64,000 bases of DNA, taken from the NCBI RefSeq assembly GCF_003434305.1, contig NZ_QKKX01000011.1, positions 186,001 through 250,000 of the forward strand, given 5' to 3'. Position numbers and translations under genes: made by a program. The DNA comes from Micromonospora sp. MW-13. GTDB lineage: Bacteria; Actinomycetota; Actinomycetes; Mycobacteriales; Micromonosporaceae. Under the pieces are notes generated by a model. That model was not told the origin of the DNA, searched no databases, and saw only the letters and a list, made by a program, of their open reading frames with translations. Below are positions 54,901 through 64,000 of the stretch, piece after piece. Within the stretch, counting starts at the first letter, position 1. Each line of letters starts with the position of its first letter.

Positions 54901-57606
54901 GCGCACCCGGTCCCCGGTGCGGTACATCCGGGCGCCGGGCGTCCCGCTGAACGGCTCGGGCAGGAACCGCTCGGCGGTCAGCCCCGCCCGGTTGAGGTAG
55001 CCGCGGGCCAGGCCGGCGCCGGCGACGTACAGCTCGCCGGGGACCCCGGCCGGCACCGGGTTGAGGTGCCGGTCCAACACGTAGCCGCGCAGGTCGTCGA
55101 GGGTGCGGCCGATCGGCGAGGAGACCTTGCGGCGGACGTCGGCGCGGCGCAGGCGCTGGGCGGTGACGTGCACGGTCGTCTCGGTGATGCCGTACATGTT
55201 GACCAACGCCGGCCGGTCGTCGCCGTACTGGTTGAGCCAGTGCCGCAGCTCGCGCACGTGCAGCGCGTCGCCGCCGAAGACGATGGTGCGCACGTCGAGG
55301 TCGGCGAAGGACCGGTCGGTCTCGGTGAGGGTGGCGCGCAGCCCCCGGAACGCGGCCGGGGTCTGGTTGAGCACGGTCACCCGCTGCTCGGCCAGGACGT
55401 CCAGCAGCCGCTCCTGGTCGCGTACGGCGTCGGCGGGGACGACGACCAGCCGGCCGCCGTAGGCCAGCGCGCCCCACATCTCCCAGACGGAGAAGTCGAA
55501 GGCGTACGAGTGCAGCATCGCCCAGACGTCGGTGTCGTCGAAGTCGAAGTGCTCCTCGGTGGCGGTGAGCAGCCGTACCACCTGGCGGTGTTCGACCAGC
55601 ACCCCCTTCGGGGTGCCGGTGGAGCCGGAGGTGTAGATGACGTACGCGAGGTGGCCGGGGCCGGCCGCCGGCGCCGGGTCGTCGGCCGGTCCCCCGGTGG
55701 CCGTTTCGGCGGGCGGCTCGTCGTCGTCCAGGCAGATCACCCGCGCCCCGTGGCCCGGCAGCCGGTCGCGCAGCTCGCGTTCGGTGATCAGGATCGACGC
55801 GCCGGTGTCGGCGAGGATGAACTCCAGGCGTTCCCGGGGGTAGGCGAGGTTCAGCGGTACGTAGGCGCCGCCGGCCTTGAGCACGCCGAGGATCGCCTCG
55901 ACGGTCGCCACGCTGGGTTGCAGGTGCAGGGCGACCAGGGTGTCCGGACCCACCCCGAGGCCGCGCAGCCGGTGCGCCAGCCGGTCGGCCCGCCGGTCGA
56001 GTTCGCCGTAGGTGACCCGGGTCGAGTCGCAGACCAGCGCGACGGCGTCCGGCCGGCGGGTCGCCTGCGCCTCGAACAGCCCGTGCAGGGTGTGCTCGAC
56101 CGGGTGGCGCGCGGCGCCCGCCGACCACTCGCCGACGACGAGCGTCCGCTCGTCGTCGGTGAGCAGGTCCAGGTCCCGCAGCGGGGCGTCCGGGCGGGCG
56201 GTCACCGCGCGCAGCAGCTGCGTCAGGTGCCGGCTCATCCCCTCGACCGTGGCGGCGTCGAACAGCGCCACGTTGTAGGTGAACTCGCACCACAGCCGGC
56301 CGTCGCCGGTCTGCACGGCGAGCAGTTCCAGGTCGAACCGGGTGGCCGACAGGTCGAGGACCTCCCACCGGGCGGCCGGGCCGTCCCGGCCGGCCCCGGC
56401 GGCGTGGTCGCGCATCTGGTAGTTCTGCAGGGCGAAGGTGACCTGGAACAGCGGGGAGCGGCTGACGTCCCGGGGCACGCCCAGCTCCGCGACGATCTGC
56501 TCGAACTGCACCTCCTGGTGGGTGAGCCCGTCGAGGACCGCCTGCCGGGTCCGGGTGAGCAGGCCGCCGAACGACTCGGCGTCGTCCAGCCGGGCCCGCA
56601 TCGGCAGCATGTTGACGAACATGCCGACCAGGCCCTCCAGCTCCGGGTGGTTGCGCCCGGCGACCGGGGAGCCGACGGCGAAGTCGTCCTGCTCGCTGTA
56701 GCGGGCCAGGAGCAGCTGGTAGGCCGCCAGCAGGGTCATGTAGAGCGTCGCGTCGCGTCGGCGGGCCAGCTCCGTGAGGGCACCGGTCAGCTCCGCGTCG
56801 ACCTCGAACCGGTGCGTCGCGCCGTCGAAGCGCTGGGTCGGCGGCCGGGACCGGTCGGTGGGCAGCTCCAGGGCGGGTACGCCGGCGAGGTGCCCGGTCC
56901 AGTGGTCCAGCCCCCGCCCGGCCCCGTCGTGGTGGCGCTGCCAGTGGGCGTAGTCGCCGTACTGCACGGGCAGCGGCGGCCAGGTCGGGGCGGTCCCGGC
57001 CCGGCGGGCCCGGTACGCGGTCAGCAGGTCGCCGACCAGCACGTCGATGGACCACCCGTCGCTGACGATGTGGTGGGTCTCCAGGGACAGCAGGTGGGCC
57101 TGCGCGCCGTACCGGATCAGCCGGGCCCGGACCAGCGGCCCGGCGGCCAGGTCGAAGGGGCTGGCCGCGTCGGCACGGGCGAGGTCCAGGGCCTGCTGGC
57201 GGGCGTCGGCGGGGTCCTCGGCGGTCACCTCGGCGAGCTGGAGCGGCACGGCGAGCGTGGCGGCGACGGCGACGGACGGCTCGCCGTCCGCGACCGGCGG
57301 GAAGCTCATCCGCAGGCTCTCGTGCCGGGCGGCCACGTCGTCCAGGGCGGCCCGCAGGGTCTCCGGGTCCAGCTCGCCGTCCAGCCACACCCCCACCGAG
57401 ACGTGGTACGCGGTGGCGCCGGCGCCGAGCTGCTCGACGAACCAGAGCCGTTCCTGCGCGTACGACAGCACGCGGGGTTCGTCCGGCGGCCGGGCCGTGA
57501 CCCGGGGGCCGGAGTCCGCGCGGGGGCGCAGCATCCGTTCCAGCAGGGCCTGCTTGGTCGCGGAGAGCCGGACGTCCCGGGTGGCCGAGTCCGGTGCAAG
57601 GGACAT
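51943..57606 (-). CDS. NRPS module C-A-T-TE fused to an MFS exporter
   Basis: The 1,887-aa product starts at ATG 57606 with GAGAGG overlapping the preceding stop. Domain order: condensation, about 40-460 (HHIVSDGWS, intact HHxxxDG); adenylation, about 480-1000 ([10 protein letters not shown]); carrier, Ser near 1060 (GGHSLLA); thioesterase, about 1125-1370; MFS, about 1425-1860, with 12 helices. Reading the ten specificity positions gives D-F-W-N-V-G-M-V-H-K, a threonine-type code. The TE nucleophile motif is GHCGIG, with Cys in place of the usual Ser; the Asp (GEQDPAT) and His (GGHYFN) are present. The fused MFS_3-type domain suggests the released product is handed directly to export. Confidence 0.92.
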   Translation of the reverse strand: MSLAPDSATRDVRLSATKQALLERMLRPRADSGPRVTARPPDEPRVLSYAQERLWFVEQLGAGATAYHVSVGVWLDGELDPETLRAALDDVAARHESLRMSFPPVADGEPSVAVAATLAVPLQLAEVTAEDPADARQQALDLARADAASPFDLAAGPLVRARLIRYGAQAHLLSLETHHIVSDGWSIDVLVGDLLTAYRARRAGTAPTWPPLPVQYGDYAHWQRHHDGAGRGLDHWTGHLAGVPALELPTDRSRPPTQRFDGATHRFEVDAELTGALTELARRRDATLYMTLLAAYQLLLARYSEQDDFAVGSPVAGRNHPELEGLVGMFVNMLPMRARLDDAESFGGLLTRTRQAVLDGLTHQEVQFEQIVAELGVPRDVSRSPLFQVTFALQNYQMRDHAAGAGRDGPAARWEVLDLSATRFDLELLAVQTGDGRLWCEFTYNVALFDAATVEGMSRHLTQLLRAVTARPDAPLRDLDLLTDDERTLVVGEWSAGAARHPVEHTLHGLFEAQATRRPDAVALVCDSTRVTYGELDRRADRLAHRLRGLGVGPDTLVALHLQPSVATVEAILGVLKAGGAYVPLNLAYPRERLEFILADTGASILITERELRDRLPGHGARVICLDDDEPPAETATGGPADDPAPAAGPGHLAYVIYTSGSTGTPKGVLVEHRQVVRLLTATEEHFDFDDTDVWAMLHSYAFDFSVWEMWGALAYGGRLVVVPADAVRDQERLLDVLAEQRVTVLNQTPAAFRGLRATLTETDRSFADLDVRTIVFGGDALHVRELRHWLNQYGDDRPALVNMYGITETTVHVTAQRLRRADVRRKVSSPIGRTLDDLRGYVLDRHLNPVPAGVPGELYVAGAGLARGYLNRAGLTAERFLPEPFSGTPGARMYRTGDRVRWLADGTLEYLGRVDRQVKIRGYRIELGEIEAALRSHPAVGTAAVLVDEDGGGDRRLVAYVVPAADGDRPTAAGLRDHIGHSLADYMVPAAFVLLDALPLTPNGKLDHRALPDPDAGWQAEHEFAEPRTPHERLIAGIWAELLTVERVGIDDDFFLIGGHSLLATQAVTRIRRGVEADGGSGAISLMDLFRCRTVRELARLLDEPAGEAAPARLLHELTRPIPAGDLVSSLVCVPYGGGSAAVYQALSEAMPAGHRLYSVAIHGQEAGGSQDTTEFADLVDGCVAEILRDVTGPLVLYGHCGIGSALVVEVARRLEAAGRVIDAVYVGGIFPFARPRGLLERMSRLAEMEALRSNRTFINRLVGRGVDIEELGLDEVNRIIRNMRHDTRSAEDYYSGLLDRRITKINAPVISVAGEQDPATDYYEERFREWDFLSDTCALVLLDEGGHYFNRYRAAELAEIVTATHPALAEDDGAALTLARRGPDSDWWLHGVHRADRVAPADPADPAGRAPAPAAARRRPAEPSMRRFLGVASGQLVSLIGSAFTAWAIPIWIYLNTGSVAQLALFVTLGLVPGLVVAPLAGAVVDRSHRRAVLLGGDIAAWALQLALGVLLWTDTLQTWHLYSLMVGLSVATAFQRLAYVASVPQLVPKRFLRHAIGVVEMVNGFGTLFVPLLAAGMLATIGLDGILVLDIVSYTFAIAVTALIRWPAMLGWHRREPLLAEIANGFRFSWGHRHLRAMLIFFLVLNVFLAPPLILTSPLVLSFGTLGDVARVSFVSGLGATVAGLVVAVWGGPARRPMRGVLLSMLVMALSCILVGLRPDLLLVAAGACGIAAGLTLTTGIYRAIVQVKIPQRYHGRAAALNQMISWSTLPLGFAVLAPAATAFFGPRLMPGGALASTAGAVVGVGEGRGIALVYVLAGLAIVVLVLVASRIDAIARFDTEAPDAIPDDLVGVQSLHDRRSPAPAGPVLPSRPRASSGSAGERP

Positions 57607-57612
57607 GCGTGG

Positions 57613-60600
57613 TTACCTCTCGCGGGCGGTGAGCAACTCGGCGGCCTCGTCGTCGGTGAGCTGGTCGAGCCGGGCGACGAGCCGCCGCTCGACCTCGGCG
57701 GCGAGCCCGGCCACGGTGGGATGGGCGAACAGGACGTGGATCGGCAGGTCCAGGTCGAGCGCGTCGGCCAGCCGGGCCGTGACCCGGCCGGCCAGCAGGG
57801 AGTGTCCGCCCTGGTCGAAGAAGTTGGCGTGCACGTCGCCGGAGCCGGTGCCGAGCACCTCCGCCCAGACGGCGGCGACCATCTCCTCCGCGCCGGTGCG
57901 CGGCGGTGTGGGCGCGGCCTGCGCAGACGCCTGGTCGGCGGGCGCGGGCAGGGCGGCGGCGTCCAGCTTCCCGCTGGGCATCATCGGCAGCGCGGGCAGG
58001 CCGATCAGGACGGTCGGGACGAGGTGGCCGGGCAGGGTCGCGCGCAGGGCCGGCCGCAGGGCGTCCGGTTCGACGTCGCCCACGACGTACCCGACGAGGC
58101 GTTGCCCGCCGCGCGGGTCGGTACGCACCACGACGGCGGCCTCCCGCACCCCCGGCTGGGCCCGCAGCGCGGTCTCGATCTCGCCGAGTTCCACCCGGGC
58201 GCCGTTGACCTTCACCTGGCGGTCGAGGCGTTCCAGGAACTCCAGGGTGCCGTCGGTGCGCCAGCGGCAGCGGTCGCCGGTGCGGTAGAGGCGGGAGCCG
58301 GGCGGGCCGAACGGGTCCGGGACGAAGGCCGCCGCCGTCTCGGCCGGGCGACGCAGGTAGCCCCTGCCGAGCGGGACGCCCGCGATGTGCAGGTGTCCGG
58401 GCACCCCGACCGGGGTGGGCTCGCCGCGCTCGTCGAGCACGTGCAGCGCGGCGCCGTCCATGGGGACGCCGATCGGCACCGGGCCGGTGACGCGGTCGCC
58501 GGGCGGCACGGTGTGGGCGGAGACGGCGATGGTGGTCTCGGTGGGGCCGTACAGGTTGTGCAGCGGCACCGGGAGGACGGCGGCGAGGTCGGCGGCCAGG
58601 TCACCGGTGAGCTGCTCGCCGATGCAGGTGACCTGGCGCAGGTGCCGGCAGGCGGCCAGGCCCGGCTCGGCGACCAGGTGCTGCAGCACGGTGGGCACGC
58701 AGGACAGGAGGGTGACCTGCTCCCGGCGCACGGCGTCCAGCAGGGCGGGGGCGTCCAGCGCGCCGTCGGGCGGCGCGATCACCAGGGTCGCGCCGGCGAC
58801 GAGCGCCGGGAAGACCTCCTGCCCGAACACGTCGAAGCTGGGCGAGGCGAGGACCAGCAGGCGGTCCGCCGGGGTGATGCCGAGCCGCTGGACGAACCAG
58901 GTGGCGTGCGCGGCGAGCGACCGGTGCTCGATCATCGCCCCCTTGGGCCGGCCGGTCGAGCCGGAGGTGTGGATGACGTACGCCAGGTCGCCCGGCGCGG
59001 GTGCGACCGTGCCGGCGTCGTCCGGCCGCTGGTCCGCGGCGTCGGCGTCGGGGTCGTCCACGCAGATCGTGGTGTACGGCCCCGGCGGCAGGGTCTCCCG
59101 CAGGCCGGTCGCGGTGACGACCACGGACGCGGCCGAGTCGGCCACCAGGTAGGCCAGCCGCTGCGGCGGGTAGGCCGGGTCCAGCGGTACGTAGGCCGCG
59201 CCGGAGCGGAGCACGGCCAGCATGGCCACCACCACGTCGGCGGACCGGGGCAGGGCGACGCCGACCAGGTGTTCCGGGCCGACCCCGGCGCGGCGCAGCC
59301 GGGCCGCCAGCCGGGCGGTCCGCCGGTCCAGCTCCGCGTAGCTGAGCGAGGTGGCGCCGTCGCGCAGGGCGACCGCCGCCGGGCACCGGACGGCCTGGGC
59401 CCGGACCAGGTCGACGACGGTCGGGCCGCTGTCGGGCCGGGCCGCCGGGCCGGCCGCGCTCCAGCCGGCCAGCAGCAGCCGTTCCGCCTCGTCCAGCAGC
59501 GGCAGCGCGGACAGCGCGGTGTCGGGCCCGGCCAGGGCGCCGCGCAGCAGGCACAGGTAGCGGCGCACCAGACGCTCGGCGGTGCCGGCGTCGAACAGGT
59601 CCGAGCGGTACTCCAGCCGCCCCCTGGTCTCGTTGACCTCCAGCAGCAGTTCCTCGTGCGCCGTGCCGTTGCTGGTGTCCAGGTCCACCTTGCCCAGGTA
59701 GTTGAACCCAAGCTGGTAGAGCGGCTGCACCCCGGGCGTGCGGGGCGGTGAGAGCGCCTCGACCAGCCGGGGCAGGGGCAGTCCCTGGTGCTCCCAGGCG
59801 GCCAGCATGGTGTCCCGGACCCGCTCGACGAGCCGGCCGAAACTCGGGTCGCCGGACACGTCGATCCGCAGCACCAGGGTGTTGACGAACATGCCGATGA
59901 TCGGCACGAGTTCCGGGCGGTCCCGGCCGGCCACGGGCAGCCCGACGAGCACGGCCGGGTCGCCGGAGAGCCGGTGCAGCAACGCCGCGTAGCCGGCGAG
60001 CAGGACCATCGCCGGGCTCGCCGCGTGCTGGCGGCCGAGCCCGCCGAGCGCCGTACGCAGCTCCTCGGGGACCGCGAAGACGATCTCCGCGCCCGGGCGG
60101 CCGGGCCCGGCGGTACGCGGGTGGTCGGTGGGCACCGCGTGCACGAGCGGCGCCCCGGCCAGTCGGTCCCGCCAGTAGGCGAGGTCGGCGTCGCCCGCGC
60201 CGGTGCGGAGCTGTTCGCTCTGCCAGGCGGCGTAGTCGGCGTACTGGATCTCCAGCTCGGGCAGCCGGGCCGGCCGGCCCTCCAGGGCCGCCTGGCACAG
60301 CTCCCGCAGCTCGGTGTCGAACACGGGTACCGAGTTGCCGTCGAAGATCGAGTGGTGGGCGACGAGCAGCAGCCCGCTGTGTTCCGGCAACCGGATCAGC
60401 CGGGCCCGCCACAGCGGGGCCCGGTCGAGCGGGAACGGCTCCGCCAGGTCCGCCGCCTCCGTCTCGGCCAGCCGGCGGGCCCGCTCCTGCGGGGACAGGT
60501 CGGCGACGTCCAGGTGGGCCAGTTCGACGGGGACCTCGGCGTGCACGACCTGGGTCAGCGCGCCGTCGCGCAGCCGCAGCGCGGTACGCAGCGGCTCGTG

Positions 60601-60774
60601 CCGCCGGACCAGTTCGGCCAGCGCGGCGTGCACGATGCCGGCGTCCACCCGCGCCGGGAGCCGGGCGTAGCCCCGCAGGTTGTAGGCGGCGGCCTCCGTG
60701 TCGACCTGGCTGGCCAGCCAGATCCATTCTTGGGCCGAGGACGCCGGAAAGGTGTACTTGCCAGTTCCCTGCAC
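57613..60774 (-). CDS. NRPS module C-A-T (first module)
   Basis: A GTG at 60774 preceded by GGGGAGGAAGC is the best start; the frame extends to ATG 60816. The 1,053-aa product has a condensation domain, about 1-440 (HHSIFDGNS, HHxxxDG intact), adenylation domain, about 455-935 (HTSGSTGRPKG), and carrier Ser near 991 (GGHSLLA). Specificity residues read D-V-Q-S-T-I-L-I-A-K. The DVQ start recalls proline codes but the rest does not, so no substrate is assigned. A leading C domain in the first module suggests acylated initiation or an upstream donor not in this operon. It lies 7 nt upstream of the second NRPS gene. Confidence 0.92.
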   Translation of the reverse strand: MQGTGKYTFPASSAQEWIWLASQVDTEAAAYNLRGYARLPARVDAGIVHAALAELVRRHEPLRTALRLRDGALTQVVHAEVPVELAHLDVADLSPQERARRLAETEAADLAEPFPLDRAPLWRARLIRLPEHSGLLLVAHHSIFDGNSVPVFDTELRELCQAALEGRPARLPELEIQYADYAAWQSEQLRTGAGDADLAYWRDRLAGAPLVHAVPTDHPRTAGPGRPGAEIVFAVPEELRTALGGLGRQHAASPAMVLLAGYAALLHRLSGDPAVLVGLPVAGRDRPELVPIIGMFVNTLVLRIDVSGDPSFGRLVERVRDTMLAAWEHQGLPLPRLVEALSPPRTPGVQPLYQLGFNYLGKVDLDTSNGTAHEELLLEVNETRGRLEYRSDLFDAGTAERLVRRYLCLLRGALAGPDTALSALPLLDEAERLLLAGWSAAGPAARPDSGPTVVDLVRAQAVRCPAAVALRDGATSLSYAELDRRTARLAARLRRAGVGPEHLVGVALPRSADVVVAMLAVLRSGAAYVPLDPAYPPQRLAYLVADSAASVVVTATGLRETLPPGPYTTICVDDPDADAADQRPDDAGTVAPAPGDLAYVIHTSGSTGRPKGAMIEHRSLAAHATWFVQRLGITPADRLLVLASPSFDVFGQEVFPALVAGATLVIAPPDGALDAPALLDAVRREQVTLLSCVPTVLQHLVAEPGLAACRHLRQVTCIGEQLTGDLAADLAAVLPVPLHNLYGPTETTIAVSAHTVPPGDRVTGPVPIGVPMDGAALHVLDERGEPTPVGVPGHLHIAGVPLGRGYLRRPAETAAAFVPDPFGPPGSRLYRTGDRCRWRTDGTLEFLERLDRQVKVNGARVELGEIETALRAQPGVREAAVVVRTDPRGGQRLVGYVVGDVEPDALRPALRATLPGHLVPTVLIGLPALPMMPSGKLDAAALPAPADQASAQAAPTPPRTGAEEMVAAVWAEVLGTGSGDVHANFFDQGGHSLLAGRVTARLADALDLDLPIHVLFAHPTVAGLAAEVERRLVARLDQLTDDEAAELLTARER

Positions 60775-60890
60775 CGCTTCCTCCCCCGCACCGGACATCG
60801 CCGCTGCCGGTGGCATCGGTAACTGGCGATGCTAGTGGAGTTCAACCAACGGTCTCTCTCCGTAAAGTCTCCATACACATCGGTCCGTAC

Positions 60891-60914
60891 GACCACTGTC
60901 GCTCCACAGTGGTC
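60891..60914. terminator. Hairpin between ubiA-like gene and NRPS operon
   Basis: GACCACTGT and ACAGTGGTC form a perfect 9-bp stem with a 6-nt loop. It is downstream of the leftward ubiA-like gene and about 115 bp upstream of the NRPS start. It probably separates the two transcripts, with the NRPS promoter in the AT-richer 60820-60890 stretch. Confidence 0.5.
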
Positions 60915-61025
60915 ACCAGTAGAACCCGGTCAACCGCGCCGTCGTGCCAAGCACCTGCGCCCACGCCCGGACCGGCCACCACCGTCGGGATGCCCCACGC
61001 CACCGACGTGCCCCGGCCCACCCGA

Positions 61026-62165
61026 TCACGCCACCGGACCCGCCCGCCGCTCGCCGTCGCGGCCAGGCTCCAGAAGGTGTCGGGGTTCCGCGCGGCGGGC
61101 CAACCACAGGCGGTGGGCGAACAGCACCCCGTAGCCGGCGAGGACCGCGCCGAGCACCGCCAGCGCACCGGTGTCGGCGGAACGGCGCGCCGCGTCCAGC
61201 AGCACGCCCAGCATCGCCGCCGCGACGATCAGGGACACGTGGTTCGAGGCCCAGAACACCACCGGTGTCATGCGCCCGGGTTCGAGGTCACGCATCGCGC
61301 CGCCACGGAGCTGCCTGACGAGCCAGGCCGACAGTGGCGCGGTGCCGGCCATCGCGGCCCAGACCAGCCACGGCACCCAGTCGAGCAGCGCGAAGACAGT
61401 GAGCGTCACGTACGCGACCAACTGCGCGCCGACGATCAGGTGCACCGCCGGCTGGTAACCGATGATGACAGGCAGCGTGCGCTTGCCGACCATCGCATCC
61501 GACCGGCGGTCGCCCAGGTTCATCACCATCATCCGGGCCACCTGGAGCACCGCGGTGGGCGCCAGCACGGCCAGCAGCAGCACCGGCACGGTGCCGGCCT
61601 GGAGCACCACCGCGACGGCGGGCCACAGGCCGTTGAGGATCGCGGCGACGGTCAGCTCCCCCGCGCCTCGGTAGTTCAGCCGCACCGGCGGCGCCGTGTA
61701 GAACCAGGCCAGCACCACGGCCGCGGTGGCGAGCACGCGCGCCTGCCAGGACGGCATCACAGCCACCATCAGGATCGACGCGCTGAACAGGATGAACCCG
61801 GCGCCGAGCGACACCACGGGGGCGACCGACCCGTCCACCAGCGCCCGGCTGCCACCCGTCCACGGGGTGAAGTAGACGTTCGCCCGGTCCGCCTCCAGGT
61901 CGAAGTACTCGTTGCAGTAGTGCGTCATGACGTGGACCGTCCACGCGAACAGTTGCGCGACGACGTACCACGGGAGGTCGAGCGGGTAGCCCTGGTGTAC
62001 CGACACCGCTACGGCGAGGCCCACCGGCAAAAGGTTGTACAGCAGGAAACGTAGTCGGGCCAGTCGGAGGAATCCCCGCCAGTTGGTTCCCTCCGGCCCG
62101 GCGGCGGGCCCGGCGGCAGATCGGCGAGGCCCTGGGCTCAACTGGGAATCCCGCACTGCGGCCAT
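61026..62165 (-). CDS. UbiA-family prenyltransferase (MenA-like)
   Basis: The 379-aa product has about 8-9 transmembrane helices and both Asp-rich motifs: NEYFDLEAD (with ANVYFTPWTGGSR behind it) and NLGDRRSDAMVGKRTL. The TGGSR segment and spacing are closest to MenA-type enzymes that prenylate dihydroxynaphthoate, but secondary-metabolite UbiA members share them. It is membrane-bound and uses a prenyl diphosphate with Mg. The position beside an NRPS operon could mean a prenylated product or simply chance; the hairpin between them argues for separate transcription. Confidence 0.85.
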   Translation of the reverse strand: MAAVRDSQLSPGPRRSAAGPAAGPEGTNWRGFLRLARLRFLLYNLLPVGLAVAVSVHQGYPLDLPWYVVAQLFAWTVHVMTHYCNEYFDLEADRANVYFTPWTGGSRALVDGSVAPVVSLGAGFILFSASILMVAVMPSWQARVLATAAVVLAWFYTAPPVRLNYRGAGELTVAAILNGLWPAVAVVLQAGTVPVLLLAVLAPTAVLQVARMMVMNLGDRRSDAMVGKRTLPVIIGYQPAVHLIVGAQLVAYVTLTVFALLDWVPWLVWAAMAGTAPLSAWLVRQLRGGAMRDLEPGRMTPVVFWASNHVSLIVAAAMLGVLLDAARRSADTGALAVLGAVLAGYGVLFAHRLWLARRAEPRHLLEPGRDGERRAGPVA

Positions 62166-62446
62166 GAACTGGCGCCTCCCCCGTAGTCGGACCAGGACAA
62201 CAACCTATGTCGCGGGGAACGGCACCGGACCCGATCTGTCGGAAAAGCAACTCCGGATCAGGACGAGCAGGGCGGGTGTTTCGACGCGCTGGCTACGCAT
62301 GCTCGACCAGCCCGAGTTCGTCCCGCCCACCCGCTGACCACCCGCCACCGTCGCAGGGGACACCGGCCCGTCGCTGCCGCCGGAGGACTCGCCCGTCGTA
62401 CGCGATCGTCCTGTCCAGCAGTGGGACGTCGCCTCCGACCGGAGTA

Positions 62447-62944
62447 TCAGGAGTTGTCAGTGCGGACCTCGGCGGAAGCGGGCTGCCTGCCCAGCGGAAT
62501 GCCGCGCGCGCTGAGCAGCATGGCGAGGCCGACGCCGACGACCAGGGCGATATCAGCGACGTTGCCGACAAAGAACCCGGCATAGTCGATGAAGTCCACG
62601 ACGTGTCCGCGGGGGAATCCTGGCTCACGGAACAGGCGGTCCAGCAGATGCGTCGCCGCACCGCCGAGCACCATCCCCAACGCCACCGCCCAGGGACGCG
62701 AAGCGACCCGCCGCGCCACGACTGCCAGCACGACCACCGCCGCAGCCGCGACGATCGTGAAGATCCAGGTGTGCCCGGAGCCGATGGAGAAGGCGGCGCC
62801 GGGGTTGTGGACCAGCCGCAGTTGCAGCAGCTCACCGACGACGGGGACGGTCTGCCCGGCGGACAGCGAGGACTGGGCCCAGTACTTCGTCACCTGGTCA
62901 GACACGAGCACCACAGCAGCGATCATCACGACGGCGCGGAACAC
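62447..62944 (-). CDS. lspA: Divergent lipoprotein signal peptidase (LspA) paralogue
   Basis: The 165-aa product starts at GTG 62944. It has four transmembrane helices and the LspA blocks SDQVTKYW, VHNPGAAFS, GGAATHLLDRLFREPG and GNVADIAL. The two catalytic Asp (in LLDR and NVAD) are present. The usual Asn of GNxxDR is replaced by His (THLLDR), and the Phe of FNxAD by Gly. LspA cleaves the signal peptide of diacylglyceryl-modified prolipoproteins in the membrane. These changes at active-site-adjacent positions suggest a specialised or inhibitor-tolerant paralogue rather than the housekeeping enzyme. Confidence 0.85.
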   Translation of the reverse strand: MFRAVVMIAAVVLVSDQVTKYWAQSSLSAGQTVPVVGELLQLRLVHNPGAAFSIGSGHTWIFTIVAAAAVVVLAVVARRVASRPWAVALGMVLGGAATHLLDRLFREPGFPRGHVVDFIDYAGFFVGNVADIALVVGVGLAMLLSARGIPLGRQPASAEVRTDNS

Positions 62945-63068
62945 ATCGGAACCCTAACCGGTCGCCCCGGCCGGGCGCCGGCCGGCGGTACCGCCCAAGG
63001 ACCAGCGTTGGATCAGCACTCCGCAGCCGCACAGCAGCGACTCCGCAGGCCGTACGGCTCGCAGGACG

Positions 63069-64000
63069 TCACGGAATGAGGCCGAGTTCGGGGACCGGAA
63101 TGCGCTCCTGGGCGGTCTGGACGGCGGCGGCGTAGCGGGGGTCGGGGCGCAGGCCGTTCTCGCGTAGGCACGCCTCGGTGAACTTGATGACGTGCTCGTC
63201 CTTGTGCTCCACGGCGCGGGCCACCAGTTCGTCGAAGGGTGGGACGTCGGCTTGCAGCGCGACCTCGCGCGCCGTGTCCTCGCCACGGCGATCGCCGGTG
63301 AAGGCGAGCAGGAGCGCTACATGGAGCTGCCAGACGGCGGCCACCGTGGGCAGGTGCATCTCTACCGGAAGGTGCGGCAGGACGATCCGGACGGCGGCCG
63401 GAAGTGTCACACCGTGGAGCAGTGGGATGGGGTAGATGTCGGTGTGGGCGAGATAGATGCCGGCGAACTCGGCTGTCATCTCGCTCAGCAGGAGCTGGGG
63501 TCCCTCCGGAGCTACCGCCTGCAACGCTTCGTCATATCCGGAGAGCTCATCGATGCGGCGAAGCCGCTCCCTTGAAATCACCCTCGCCCGCGGCGGGAGC
63601 AGGGAATCCTCCAGTTGCTCGCGAGGAAGCGCCGCCACAGCCTGTGCCAGGCTGGCCCTCCCCCGAAAGCCCGCCTGCCCTGGAAGGCTGCGGTGACGGG
63701 CCGCCCAGTAGGCAAGCCCGCGCGCCAGCTCGGTAAGCTGCGCCCGACTCGGCTTCGGGGTGCCGGCCAGGCTGCGCACAGCGTGCGCCGTTCGGATCGC
63801 GCCGTGCGTGATGCCCGCCAGGAGGCCGGAGATGAGTCGCGGCCACCATCGGACGACCACGTCGCGCCAGGGAGCGTCGGCCAGTTCCCGGACGAATAGC
63901 TGCTCCCAGTCCCCGGCCCGGCCGAAATCGCCCAGCGCGGGACGCCAGGAGCCCTCGTCCGAGGCATCGATCGGCAAGTGGGGAGCGGGCCTGTCGTGGT
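63069..64000 (-). CDS. Questin oxidase-like (DUF4243) protein, 5' end outside the window
   Basis: The frame is open to the right edge, where HDRPAPHLPIDASD continues upstream of the TTG at 63977, so the gene begins beyond 64000. Family features include DWEQLFVRELADAPWRDVVVRWWPRL, ISGLLAGITHGAIRTAHAVRSL and a C-terminal HVIKFTEACLRE. The family is named for the fungal questin oxidase of geodin biosynthesis; many actinobacterial members are uncharacterised oxidoreductases without an obvious cofactor motif. It might belong to the neighbouring biosynthetic region, but linkage is unproven. Confidence 0.75.
   Translation of the reverse strand, partial: HDRPAPHLPIDASDEGSWRPALGDFGRAGDWEQLFVRELADAPWRDVVVRWWPRLISGLLAGITHGAIRTAHAVRSLAGTPKPSRAQLTELARGLAYWAARHRSLPGQAGFRGRASLAQAVAALPREQLEDSLLPPRARVISRERLRRIDELSGYDEALQAVAPEGPQLLLSEMTAEFAGIYLAHTDIYPIPLLHGVTLPAAVRIVLPHLPVEMHLPTVAAVWQLHVALLLAFTGDRRGEDTAREVALQADVPPFDELVARAVEHKDEHVIKFTEACLRENGLRPDPRYAAAVQTAQERIPVPELGLIP

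Noticed and set aside
52027..59751. 2,574-codon plus-strand open frame opposite the NRPS genes
   Set aside because: Antisense shadow: Gly/Gln/Arg-rich low-complexity translation while the minus strand encodes all NRPS core motifs.
62164..62337. 57-codon ORF starting at the CATG shared with the ubiA-like start (ends DQPEFVPPTR)
   Set aside because: No ribosome binding site, mixed third-position composition in its first half and no recognised family; possibly a relic.

Overview
The window is very GC-rich DNA with strong third-position GC, GTG/TTG starts, 4-nt start/stop overlaps and short intergenic gaps. That points to a filamentous actinomycete, probably Micromonosporaceae, although no rRNA or other phylogenetic marker is present. 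I saw no tRNA, rRNA, CRISPR array or intact transposon. The content looks like accessory chromosome: several decayed genes lie among catabolic, regulatory and specialised-metabolism genes.

Left part (1-13.3 kb): a cut-off CDS; a 27-residue ORF ending in W-I-E-W-C-W followed by a strong hairpin and a TPR-protein gene; a frameshifted GT87 remnant; a divergent TetR/DUF418 pair; a urea transporter downstream of a broken ureD-like gene; and a 1,819-residue single-chain acyl-CoA carboxylase with biotin carboxylase, biotin carrier and carboxyltransferase parts.

Middle (13.3-30.5 kb): an rtcB2-prfH pair, a predicted RNA-ligase/release-factor repair module; GH15 and secreted GH92 glycosidases; a membrane glycosyltransferase-like protein plus GtrB-like GT2 operon; a scar where PucR-type regulator and amino-acid permease remnants abut; a fused, frameshifted sugar ABC permease; a DUF2231 protein; a glycogen-debranching-like enzyme; and an SDR.

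30.7-42.9 kb: a tightly overlapping five-gene operon on the minus strand (DUF4132 protein, 1,596-aa unknown protein, MoxR-type AAA+ ATPase, DUF5682-vWA fusion, SWIM zinc-finger protein). Its gene set matches the uncharacterised yehI-yehL-yehM-yehP-yehQ group of enterobacteria and resembles predicted MoxR/vWA NTP-dependent conflict systems. It is the strongest candidate here for an undescribed system.

43-50.4 kb: a divergent MocR/EamA pair whose start codons overlap; a VOC protein; a PadR-ABC-FtsX operon with a perfect palindromic operator; and a secreted six-cysteine protein.

50.6-64 kb: a two-module NRPS operon (C-A-T, then C-A-T-TE fused to an MFS exporter, then an APH-like kinase). The second A domain reads as threonine-like, and its TE carries Cys in place of the nucleophilic Ser. 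Upstream are a UbiA prenyltransferase, a divergent LspA paralogue and a questin-oxidase-like gene that runs off the right edge. Export is fused to synthesis. The kinase and the LspA paralogue could be tailoring or self-protection functions, but that is inference.
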